From Macropodus opercularis (Eukaryota > Chordata > Actinopteri > Anabantiformes > Osphronemidae): a stretch of DNA of 64,000 nt. This document shows, piece by piece, positions 21,946 to 34,400 of the stretch; positions within the stretch are counted from its first letter, which is position 1, and every line of letters begins with the position of its first letter. Under the pieces are notes generated by a model. It was not told where the DNA came from. It was given only the letters and a program-made list of their open reading frames with translations, and did not search any database. The stretch is taken from contig CM061106.1 of the NCBI GenBank assembly GCA_030770545.1, forward strand, positions 13,586,501 through 13,650,500. Reading direction: 5' to 3'. The position numbers and the translations under genes were made by a program.

Positions 21946-24900
21946 CCACAGGATCAAAGGTTCCCTCCCAAACCAGGGGAACATTCCAGTTGGTCACTGG
22001 GTTCACGTCAGTGCGTCTGGGAGAGTAAAGAACGTCCTGAGAGCGTGAGCTTAACAATAAAATTTAACCCTAACTTCTGTGGTGTCTGGTGTTTTCCAGT
22101 CTGAGAGGCTGAGGAGACTAATCGGGTGACAGCTTAATAAATCTTCTTTATTAAAACCAAAACAGCAAGACAATACATTGAGAACTTCTATGCTCTCTAC
22201 CTACAACCACGCTGCTCCTCTCTAACCTCACTCCTCCCCTTCTCAACCTTCCCCCATGAAACATGGACAGATAGGAACTAATGTTAAACATACTAAGATG
22301 CTGTAAACAATAAATAAAATGCTGATAAATGAAATCATAAATGATGCTAAATTAAACTAATCCAACATAATGTACAAGTAAAACGAACGAATGTATCTTA
22401 ACACAATATAAAACATAATAAATAAACCATTGTAATAAAATGGAGAGTAAAGTACCTAAGGTTACGAGTAAAACATGACCTGTGCTCAGAGATGGTAGAG
22501 TTTAGCAACAACATGAACAGTTGAAGCTGTATGACGCCAACGTTTTTACAAAGAGGAACCAACAGTGATGTCACGACGTTAAACACTGTACAGTTGGTGA
22601 TGCTAAATGCTAAAACTATGACAGCTGTGAGTTGAGCTTCTGTCTCCTCCTCGCTGACAGCAGGTGGAGTCTCTATTGGACCAGGCCGTGGTGTTGTTTC
22701 GCTCAAAATAGTTTCTACAGCACTATAACCTTTTCTGTGGCCACTTGCTAACACGCAACATTTGAATCTGTCACATGCTCTGGTGATTTGACGACTCAGG
22801 TGTCCAGAGACACGATTTTGGAAAAAGACGTGATGAGTGAGAGAAGAGTGAGTGTTTTTTTTTTCTAAATGCTCAGATGCAGTGAGGCTTTGGCTTCACC
22901 TCTAAACTGTGAGCGTGTTTCGTGACATGGGCGCCTCCAACACCACCGTGGATGAGTTCAGACATCTACAGACAGCTACACACCACAACTCATTCCTCTA
23001 AAATAATGGATCCATTTGTTCTCTGTGAAAGCTTTTCTATTGTAGACAAATCAAAGTTCTGTTTTACAAAACTACAACTTTTATTTTGTCTTGATACAGA
23101 AGCAGTTTTTTCAGAAACCTGTTGTATTGTAGGTTTTGCCTTTTTCATTTCAGTTTCGAACATAATTTTACCAATCAAACCAGTGAGCTGTACAGTAGGA
23201 GTAGGAGCTTATTGTGTAATATAATCAGTGAGAAATAAAACCTGCTTGTTTTTTTCCTGCCTTAAGGTCTCACTTGGACGGGTTGATCTCGCTGAGTCCT
23301 GACCACAGGACACTGGCCAACACAATCAACAATGTTCCACTTCTGATGGTTTGGCACAGATGAATACATAAGACAACATTAATTTGTTATTAGCTACAGC
23401 AGCCAACACCAGGTCTAATACAACAGCCCTGAAATCAGTGCTCCTGTTATGTATGTGCAAATGATCAGTTCAGGGTCACACCGTGCCACAAAAACTCATT
23501 GTTTATTTATACATTCATATAAAATCCAGATTTAAATCACCTTCTTTTTATAGATGCAACTAATTCTAATTTCTAGTTTTTAATGGAAGTCGTCAGAAAG
23601 ATGATAAATCTACTAAACATATTTCTAGGGTACAGTGGGTGGTAGGGTTAAAATTTTAAATTGGTCTCAAGTTCTGTAAAAGTGTTTCAGATTTTGTAAT
23701 GTTTCTTTGCACCTCCAGGCCACCGTACTTTTCATGTGTGCTGTTGTACTACATTATATTAAAAGATGGTTCTGTTAAAGGTCAAAACATTGAATGACAT
23801 GAACAACAAAATTAACAAAGTGAATGAAGTGAACAGCAAGTGTGTAAAGATAAAACATGACGACATTACTAATTCTAAGAAGCTGAATAAAAATGATCGA
23901 TCTGAAAACATTCGTTAACGACCGCGCTTCCCTCTAAGCTCAGCTCTCTGCTCCACTGCAAAGAGAAGTTCACTGATCTTGACCACTTGAAAGTTTTCTT
24001 TTTTTTTCTGTTTGATAATAGTTATAATAGACTCTTCTGTCATGTCCTATAAAGCAACTTGTTCCAGTTCTTGATTATGAAGGTCCAGTAGCTGGCATAA
24101 GGTGGAGAAGTGCTTTTATAATTTTGCTGACCTAAGAAGCTGATTTGCTGACTTTCTTCTGCATATTTATTAAGACACATCCATGAATGTTGGTTACGGC
24201 TCCAATCCTAGAAAAAACGTTTTTTCTTCATGTGTAACAACCTCACTGCGTTTCTGAGCAAGGAAATCACACTCCTCCACATTCCACCTTCTGGAAAAGA
24301 TATTGATCATGTGGCTGAACCCAGACGGTTCAATATACAAGGCTCCAATAAAAAGAGAACATGACACTGCTCACATCAATCTGAGCTCAACTGGACTGGA
24401 AGAGAATAAATGCATCAATACAAACATCAACACAAACAAATTAATCTATACAAACATCAACACAAACAAATTGATCTATACAAACATCAACACAAACAAA
24501 TTAATCTATACAAACGTCATGAGGAACGATTCTACAAACTGATGATGAACACTGGTAGGAAATGAGCCAATAAGATCAAACACAATCAATCCAACAGTTT
24601 TCATTCAACATCTCTGAACATCTGGAAGCTTCTCACTAATTCAGGTCAGTGATTCTTCTCTGATGTCACAGTTTGTCACATGTGCTGAACTGAGCTTCAG
24701 ACAAAGAGAAAACATACTGATACTCACTGGAAAACAACTTCACAACAAGTTATTAACATTTACATCCTGGAATAATCTGAGCTTCCATCTTTAAAGGAAG
24801 AGGAAGAAGTTGACAAGGAATCATTTAGATCTGGTTCAGAAAGAAACTGATTTAATACATAAATCTGAAAACGACACAGACATGAACAGACTGAACTATG

Positions 24901-24946
24901 TGATCAACAGAGACAACGTTTCTCTGACAGAACCACACTCTCACTA
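21946..24946. other. no gene recognised
   Basis: Downstream of the NLR gene. A minus-strand frame at 22398-22754 holds an acidic stretch (PAVSEEETEAQ) followed by a hydrophobic span, which might be a membrane-protein remnant, but nothing confirms it. The last part contains a short minisatellite. Confidence 0.3.
24413..24520. repeat. 30-bp minisatellite
   Basis: About three and a half copies of a 30-bp unit containing 'aacatcaacacaaacaaatt' followed by a variant of 'aatctatac'. It makes an artificial repetitive frame (NINTNKLIYT). Confidence 0.85.
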
Positions 24947-25476
24947 CTACACATCACACAGAGACACTGAGGAACCAGGAAACCAGACTCTAAACCCAGG
25001 ATACAGAGGTTGAGTGAATGTGGTGTTGAAGGTGTGGAGGTGGATCAGTTTGTCAGAGGAGACTCTGTAGAAGGACAGAGAACCAGCAGGACAGTCCACA
25101 AACACTGAGACTCTGTCAGACACAGGGGAGGAGATGGATGTTCCTCTGTTATTGTGACAGACATAGTATCCATAAACATGAGAACAGTTCAGACTCCAGG
25201 ACTGATCATTCCTTCCAAACCAGTAGTCTTTACCTTTTTCTTTCCTCCTGATTCCTCTGTAACTCACTGATATATCAACGTCTCCTCTCCACTCAACCTC
25301 CCAGTAACAGCAACCAGTCAGACCATTACTACACAGCAGCTGATGACACTGGTCAAATCTGTCTGGATGATCAGGATACGACTGATCCTCCTCCACGTGT
25401 GTCACCTTCCTGTTGTTGTCAGACAGTCGTAGTTTTCTGTTCACTGTGTTTGTGTCGATGGTGAGTTGACAGAAAT
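24947..25476 (-). CDS. NLR exon: B30.2 (PRY-SPRY) domain
   Basis: 530-nt last exon, after acceptor CTCTCCATCAG. With the split Tyr codon from the previous exon it reads YFCQLTIDTNTVNRKLRLSD (PRY). SPRY follows with YWEVEW, DYWFGRNDQSWSL and VFVDCPAGSLSFY, ending FPGSSVSLCDV before the stop at 24947. B30.2 domains bind ligands at variable loops and are the usual C-terminus of fish NLR-C proteins. The domain is intact, suggesting it is still used despite the stop in an upstream LRR exon. Confidence 0.9.
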
Positions 25477-28400
25477 CTGATGGAGAGAACAAGACACAAT
25501 CCAGCTGCAGTTATTCATCTCTCATCAGTTTGATGATGACTCATGACATCAGTGATGTGACAGTTTGAAGATGGTTGAATGTTGCTGCTTTGTTTCATCA
25601 GTCTCATTAAAACACACTTACACTTCCTCAGACCTGGTCTCAACCATCGGACTCCACCAGGCTCCACCCTGAAAGGAGGACGGGGTCAGACCAGCACATG
25701 CAGACATGGACATTACATGGCTCTCATGTTGTTCTAGGATTGTGTTCAGATGGAGGCTTGTATGTAGGGATGGACATTCAGCAGATACTAAGGAACTGGA
25801 GCCTTATCTTGGAATCTACGGAGCAGGAGGTGACGTGGAGAAAAGGCTTCACTTCTCTACTGAAGATCAGTTTTGGTGTCAGACTCCTGCTTTCAGTCTC
25901 ACTCTGTCACCACCAAACTAATGTGACGCCACAGGAAGCAGGAAACTGGAGCAAAGTCAAAGAGGCTCAACTCTACATACATGGACTCTGTGTCTCTAAT
26001 GTTTGGGACTGATCTCAGAGCTGGAATGTGGAGAAAACCCTGAGGTTCAGACGTTGTGCTGTGTTCAGAGGAGTCTAGTTCACCTACAGCTACTGGAGAC
26101 TCATCACTACACACAGACTTTGTGGCTTCATCTGATCTGGGCTCAGATTTGTTGGAGCAGCACAGACACAATGTGAAAACAGCTGTTTGATGATAAAACA
26201 TTCAATCAGAAACTTATTAATAAACTGAACAACAATGAGTTTTTCTTGTTTGACAGATTGAAATAACATAGTGAACATGTTCTAGTTGATTCACTGTCTC
26301 TTATATGTTACACTAAATCTCAGAACTACAAGATCAAGAATGTTCAGTTGCTTCAATTATCACTATTAGAGGAGACCGATGTGATGGTGGGACCTGTTAA
26401 AATTGTAGTGGAAAACATTAGTATGTGTTAGTAGGTTTAGGATACATTTAGAGTAGAATAGACATTGTTTAGGTCTTGGTTATTTCCAGGAAATCTGATT
26501 GTACAGGACGCTTGCTGGCCATGCGGCGGCTCAGAGGATGTCTGGCCTGTAGAGCCAAAACAATTCGGGAAAAACAATTTGGTACTTGGTAATCGTAATA
26601 TATTTGCATTTGGACTAACGCAGGTTCAGGATTAAAACAGCTCCCTAAAAATCTCACAGGGGAGAGTTCTTTGCCTGCCTTAGAGACAACTTGTTTTTCT
26701 GTGACCAGAAGATAACTTCACATGTCTGCCTTTACATTCCTTCATCGAGGCCCTGAGAATAAATTCACATTTGACTGGCTGAACCTTGTGCTGTCTCGGT
26801 ATGAATTATTTTGAGTTGGGACATCTCTGACCACTACACTTTCCACTTAGTTCATTAGAGAATTTATGTTTAATTATAATGTAGTCAGTATCAAATCACA
26901 TTTGAAGGATTAAAATTACTCTGACTTTAATCATCGTTTCTAAATTGTGTTATGTTCAAGATTCCATCTTGAGCAACCGCTCAAACTGCTGAGTCATTGG
27001 TTTAGTGACAACTTACTGTTGCTCCATTAAAGACAGAATAACTGTGTGGTGACCAACATCTTCTCTGCTTGGAAAGATCAGCTGACACAACTACAACAGT
27101 CGTCTTCATGATCACAACAAGCTTCTGGCTGATCTGATGCTGACTCTTCTCTCTGTCTCTGTCTTTCTGCCACAGCTTCACTGAGAAGGTTGGAGCTTTA
27201 CAGGAAACACTGGAATCTCTGCTGTGACACTAACTGAGTTAACAAGACTGATGGAAGCAGCACAGACTGACTCCAACCTCTACTGACCTCAGAGTACCCA
27301 GTCGACAGTCTGGACCAGGTCACGAAGAGGCTTCACTGATGAATCTTGCAGGTTGTTTCCTCTCAGGTCCAGTTGAGTCAGATGTGACGGGTTGGACTTC
27401 AGAGCTGAGGCCAGAGAATCACAGCTGATCTCTGACAACCAGCAGCAACTCAATCTGAATAAAGAACCAAAGATGAAACAGTAGAAAACAAAGAGTCAGC
27501 TTGAAACCATTCAGTGTCTCATCGTGTGTTTGGAGCTGAAGACGCTTCAGGAAGTAGAAGTTTAGAAACTAGAAGCTCACAGAAACATTTGATACTGAGG
27601 AAACATTTAATGGAGTCAAACTGATGGAACGAGACAAACAAGCAGATCCAGAACTTCTGATTACGGCACCTTGGGTTTGAATATTGAGTCAGAACCAACA
27701 TTACGAAGCCTAAGAAAAGTGTTGGAGCATCAGCTACTGGTCACAGATTTGATATTTTCTGACTGATTAAACATTCATTCATTCCTTCATTTTCCACCGC
27801 TTCTTCCTTGCAGGGGTCGCGGGCGTGCTGGAGCCTATCCCAGCTGGCGAGAGGCAGGGTTCTCCCTGGACAGGTCGCCAGTCTGTGACAGGGCCACACA
27901 TGTAGACGCACAACCAGTCACGCACACACTCACACCTACGGGCAATTTACGCATTTTTTCCAGTTGACCTAACTGCATGTCTTTGGACTGTGGGAGGAAA
28001 CTGATTAAACATAATAAATTAAAAAAAAAAAAATAATGAAACAAGGATTGGATGAAACTAAAATAAACTTTGAACAGACTAAACCACAGAAGAAGAAACC
28101 AGACGTTGCCATGGAGACCCTCAGTGTGGATCAGTTGAACATCAGCCTCATGTCTTCAGTTTAGCGTCAGCACAACGTTCACATCACATTAATCTACACA
28201 GAACTAAAACATGGAGTCTGACCTCAGAGTCTCCAGTCGACAGTGAGGACTCTCCAGAAAACCACACAGATGCTTCACTGATGAATCCTGCAGGATGTTC
28301 CAGCTCAGGTCCAGTTGTGTCAGATGTGATGGGTTGGACTTCAGAGCTGAGGCCAGAGAATCACAGCTGATCTCTGACAACCTGCAGCAACTCAATCTGA

Positions 28401-31400
28401 ATAAGGAACCAAAGATAAAACAGTAGAAAACAAAGAGTCAGCTTGAAACCATTCAGTGTCTCATCGTGTGTTTGGAGCTGAAGACGCTTCAGGAAGTAGA
28501 AGTTTAGAAACTAGAAGCTCAGAGAAACATTTGATACTGAGGAAACATTTAATGGAGTCAAACTGATGGAACCAGTCAAACAAGCAGATCCAGAACTTCT
28601 GTTTACGGCACCTTGGGTTTGAACATTGAGTCAGAACCAACATTATGGAGCCTTAGAAAAGTGTTGGAGCATCAGCTACTGGTCACAGATTTTTTGTTTT
28701 CTGACTGATTAAACATAATAAATAAAAAAATATAAAAGAAAGATTGAATGAAACTAAAATAAACAGCAAACTGATCAAACCACAGAAGAAGAAACCAGAT
28801 GTTACCATGGAGACCCTCAGTGTGGATCAGTAGAACATCAGCCTCATGTCTGCAGTTTAGCGTCAGCACAACGTTCACATCACGTTAATCTACACAGAAC
28901 TAAAACATGGAGTCTGACCTCAGAGTCTCCAGTCGACAGTGAGGACTCTCCAGAAAACCACACAGATGCTTCACTGATGAATCCTGCAGGATGTTGTTAC
29001 TCAGGTCCAGTTGTGTCAGATGTGACGGGTTGGACTTCAGAGCTGAGACCAGAGAATCACAGCTGATCTCTGACAAACTGCAGCGACTCAAACTGAATAA
29101 AGAACCAAAGATGAAACAGTAGAAAACAAAGAGTCAGCTTGAAACCATTCAGTGTCTCATCGTGTAGATGAATCATTAATAATCAGTCAGATTTGTCCTG
29201 ATCAGTGATGTTCACGTTTAAAAGCCCACAGACAAAGTAATGGTTCACTTCACATGGATCACAAAGGATTTTTGCCTGTTCTTTCCAGGTGGGAAGTATT
29301 TTGGTTTGTGCTGGTTTGAGTTGTGTCTGGTTTCATCTCATTGGATCCTGTATTCAAATGGTTGGGACTGAAAAATCTCTGCACTGGTCTGTAGCTGAAT
29401 GTTTGAAGAATGAAACTTTACTGGTCGTTTCGCTATTTTTTATTACCTTATTTATTACCATTACCAACAGTTACCATTATCTACCGTAAGCGACCGTAAG
29501 CGACCGTAAGCGACCGTAAGAGCTTGTGCCTCTTCCCGAGTGGCTGCCAGTAGCGAAACTGCACAGGAAGTTGAAAACGCCAAAATAAAAGCACACAGCT
29601 CAAACTTAAAAGTGTCCGTGACAAGAAATCAATTAAACAATGAAAGCACTCTGGGTTATTTACATTGATTGACTTTAAGAGCTACTGGAGTCTCATTCTT
29701 TCAGTGTTATACTAAGTATTCAATGCTTCTCAACCACTGCATCAGACAGTGGAGGCTCTGAGCAGCTCCTTCAGTGGAGACTGATCCAGAGTCAGTGTAG
29801 GAAGGAGCGGTGCCACAGATCCTTCATCCACTGCTGTTAGACTCCAACCAGTCTGACCTGGTCCGTGTCTCTGCTTGTGCTGTCCCTCGTCCTGTCTCTT
29901 GGCCTCTAGCTCGGTTCGTTGCTTTGGTTAACTCTTGTGGGTTAGAGTTGAGTCAGTCTCAGGCGTTGGCTTCACCTTGTCAGCTTCCTGCTCTAGCAGC
30001 TGCTTTGTGTTCTAGTTTTCTATTGGCTGCTCTTCTCCTGTCGTGTGCAGTGATTGGTTTGTCCTGGTGTTCAGGGATTCATTGACGTCATAGGTCTGTT
30101 ACTGTAGTCTCTGGTTCACTCAGAACCTTTGTGTCAGTCCTGTTCAGAGTGTTGCAGTTTCCGTTCTGGTTCCACAGTGTTTGTCCTTCTCTGTTATCTG
30201 AACTAATATCTGGTCACTTGAGATTGGTCTCCGTCTCTTTCTGCATCAGGGCCCTGCCCTGGTCCGGTTTGAGGTACTGCAACAATATCTCTGTGGTATC
30301 TCTGTATTAGTCAAATGTGCTGCCTTTATATAAATATTATATATTATGCCTTTATACCTTTTGTAAAAACAGGCTATCATTAGATTTATATTCCTGTCTG
30401 TGTCTTTTCATTTAAACCAAACCAAATGTGGCCTTAACTACAGACACTAGAAACCCTACGTGTACAATATATTTGAAGAGAGACGTGATAAACCAAATGT
30501 TAAATAACAGTGAGGCTGTAGCTCATCGTTTACACGTTGGACACATCCTGACCTGAGACTTTCCAGATGGCACTGTGGGCTCTCCAGTCCAGCAGAAAGC
30601 AGCTTCACTCCTGGATCCTGCAGGTTGTTGTCACTCAGGTCCAGTTCTCTCAGACTAGAGGACTGGGAGCTGAGAACTGAGGACAGAGCTTCAAGGCCTC
30701 TTTCTGAGATGTTACAGCCACTGAGCCTGAAAAACAGTCAGAGACAGAGAGAAACCATCAGGAGTGTGGGTACTGGCTCAGAGAGGCCACTGCTTCCTGG
30801 ACTATCAGTGACCCATGGGACAGAAACCTGCTCACTGTTTCTCTGTGGACATCACTAAATAAAGGTGATGCTGTGTTGAGCCAGAGCAGCTTCAAACACC
30901 AGCAGCAGTGACGTCATGGATTTCTTTCCTTAGAACATTGGAACCATTAGAGACATTGATTCATTTGCTGGTGACTCTGTCTGACTGCTTGTCTCTTAGA
31001 CTCAATCCCAACTAGATCACTCACAGAAGTTCTTCCGTTCATCAGCACGTCCACATTGAATCCAACCAACCAGTCTCTGCTACGTAGCTCAGGCTTTTCA
31101 GGCTGCTGTGGTCAAACCTTCACTGAACAAACCTGCTCTCAACCCTGGAGAACTAGCAGCTATAGGCCAACATCTAATCTGCCCTTTCTTTCTAAACCCT
31201 TGAAGTCGTAGCCAGACGACCATGTGACCACCTGCGTAGGAACAACCTGTGTGTAGATTCCAGTCAGACTTTCCAGGGAGCAGATGCAGGACCAACGACC
31301 TGCCTGTGTTCTGTTGATGCTGCTCTGTTGTCTCCTGGCGCCTTAAAATAAACTGAACTGAACATTTCACTCATGTATTTAATGTTTAATGATAAACTAT

Positions 31401-34400
31401 TGTTGAGCTTTTGTTTATGTGGATTGATTTACTCATTACTGGTCACAGCAGCTTTATTATGTCACATTATGCTGCAGCCTACTGAGATCTGAGTCACGAC
31501 TGGATGATGGATAGAAACCACTTTGACCTGCTTTATACCTGGAGCGTGACTGTGATTAGTAGTAGTATCATGTAGTGTGTTGTGTGTGATGCCAGGTGTT
31601 GGTCCTACACCTGAGCAGCCAGACCAGAACATCATCTGGTTCCTCAGGCATCAGTCCAGATGTGTGATCTCTGTCAGGTTGAGACAGTCAATGCAAACAC
31701 AGCAGCTGGATCAGTGATTAATGCTTCAATACTTTCTGTGTCACGTCTACATTTAGCAGAGAGGAAACAGAGGCAGGGGTCAAAGGTCATTGACCAGGTG
31801 CCTTGATCATCCTGTTAGTTATTATTCAAGGTTCAGGAAGGATTCAGAGACTCAGTCATTGACTGAACTACTGATGTTCACTCTCCTCTGCTGTTGCTGT
31901 TACTCTCAACTGTCTGGAATCTGTTTCCATGATTCCAGTGTGTTGTCTCACTTCAACAGGTTTTAGTTCTATTAACACACGTTCAAGCTGTTAATGTGTC
32001 TAATGTGTAGATGAATCATTCAGCTCAGCTGCAGACGTCTCTGGCTGAGGACAACTCCAGGCTGTTGATACACATTTCAGTCATGTGAGGACTTACACAG
32101 CTTTGTTGGAGGCTTTGACGACTGGCAGCAGCCTCAGCAGAGCCTCCTCTGAACCAGAGTATTTCCTCAGGTCAAACACGTCTAGATCTTCTTCTGATGA
32201 CAGTAAGATGAAGCCCAGAGCCGACCACTGAGCAGGAGACAGTTCATGTGTGGAGAGACGTCCTGATCTCAGGTTCTGTTGGATCTGCTCCACTAGAGAA
32301 CCATCATTCAGTTCATTCAGACAGTGGAACAGGTTGATGCTTCTCTCTGCAGGCAGATCCTCACTGAGCTTCATCTTGATGTACTGGACTGTTTCCTGAT
32401 TGGTCTGTGAGCTACTTCCTGTCAGTGTCATCAGACTTTGCAGTAGAGTCTGATTGGTCTGCAGTGAAAGACCGAGGAGGAAGCGGAGGAACAGGTCCAG
32501 GTGTCCATTTGGACTCTGTAAGGCCTGGTCCACAGCGTCCCGGTAGAACTGTGTAGGTTCATGTTTCCTCTTTCTAAAAACTTCAAACCAGGACGTTGAT
32601 TGTTGTTTTGGCAGCAGATTGACTCCAGAGTTGATGAAGGTCAGATGGACGTGAAGAGCAGCCAGAAACTCCTGAACACTCAGATGGACGAAGCAGAACA
32701 CCTTGTCCTGGTACAGTCCTCTCTCCTCTCTAAAGACCTGTGTGAACACTCCTGAGTAAACTGAGGCTGCTCTGACATCGATGCCACACTCTGTCAGGTC
32801 TGACTCGTAGAAGATCAGGTTTCCTTTCTGCAGCTGCTCAAAAGCCACTTTTCCCAGAGACTCAATCATCTCCCTGCTCTTTTCATTCCAGTGTGGATCT
32901 GTCTCAGCTCCTCCATCGTACTTGATGTTCTTCACTTTGGTCTGAACCACCAGGAAGTGGATGTACATCTCAGTCAGGGTCTTGGGCAGCTCTCCTCCCT
33001 CTCTGGTTCTCAGCAGATCCTCCAGAACCGTAGCAGTGATCCAGCAGAAGACTGGGATGTGACACATGATGTGGAGGCTTTGTGTTGTCTTGATGTGGGA
33101 GATGATGGTTGTGGCCTGCTGCTCATCTCTGAACCTCTTCCTGATGTACTCCTCCTTCTGTGGGTCAGTGAACCCTCTGACCTCTGTTACCATGTCAACA
33201 CACCCAGGAGGGATCAGATTGGCTGCTGCAGGTCGTGTGGTGATCCAGAGGCGAGCAGAGGGAAGCAGGTTCCCCCTGATGAGGTTTGTCAGCAGCACAT
33301 CCACTGAGGTGGACTCTGTGACGTCAGTCAGGGTTTCAGTCTGGTGGAAGTCCAGAGGAAGTCGACTCTCATCCAGACCGTCCAAGATGAACACGACCTG
33401 GAACTGTTCAAACCTGCAGATTCCTGCTGCTTTGGTTCCAGTGAAGAAGTGATGAACAAGTTCCACCAAGCTGAACTTTTGCTCTTTCAGCACGTTCAGC
33501 TCTCTGAAGGTGAATGGAAATGTCAAGTGTACGTCCTGGTTGGCTTTGCCTTCAGCCCAGTCCAGAGTGAACTTCTGTGTCAGGACTGTTTTCCCAACGC
33601 CAGCCACTCCCTTGGTCACCACGGTTCTGATGGGTCCATCTCTTCCAGCTGAGCCTTTAAAGACGTCTTCTAGTCTGATGGTTGTTTCTGCTCTGTGTGG
33701 TTTCCTGGAGGCTGCTTCAATCTGTCTGACCTCATGTTCATGGTTGACCTCTCCAGTCCCTCCCTCTGTGATGTAGAGCTCTGTGTAGATCTGGTTCAGA
33801 AGGGTTGGGTTTCCTGCTTTAGCGATGCCTTCAAACACACATTGGAACTTCTGCTGCAGCTGAGATTTAAGCTGACGCTGACAAACTGGAGCAGAGGCTC
33901 CTGAATGAAAAATAAAAAATATATGTTTGATTTTATTGAAGAATGGAAATTTAATTATGATCCACATTTACCAAACTCCAGCACATCAGTAAATGTGTGA
34001 CTGTGTGTGTGATGCTAAACGTTGAGTTAAATCCTCTTACTGCTCTGCAGACAGTCAGCCAGCTCCTCCTGCTTCATCCTCCTCAGGAAGTTCAGTGTGA
34101 TCTTCAGAAATGCGTCTCTGCTGCTCCTCCTCTGCTCTTCATCCTCACCATCCAACGCCTCCTCATCCTCCCTCTGACTCTCTAAGCATTCTGGGTAATC
34201 TGCACTCAGAACCTTCTGGATCTTCTTCAGCTCCTTCTTCACAAACGTGACAATGTTGTCCTCCAGCAGCTGGAACAGAAACTCTATGAATGACACCATC
34301 CAACTAAAAGCATGGAGCCAAACATCAGATCCATGTTGGACACACTGACAATCCACTGGTGTAAAAGTGCAGCATGGAGACGATTGAACACAACAGATGA

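Noticed and set aside
24303..24542. Frame with NINTNKLIYT repeats
   Set aside because: Produced by a 30-bp minisatellite; no other support.
29481..29520. Short direct repeats considered as a CRISPR-like or splice-donor array
   Set aside because: Only four 10-bp units without spacers; a simple minisatellite in a vertebrate intron.
32891..33904. Several plus-strand frames of 69-138 codons within the NACHT exon
   Set aside because: Opposite-strand shadows of the NLR coding exon.
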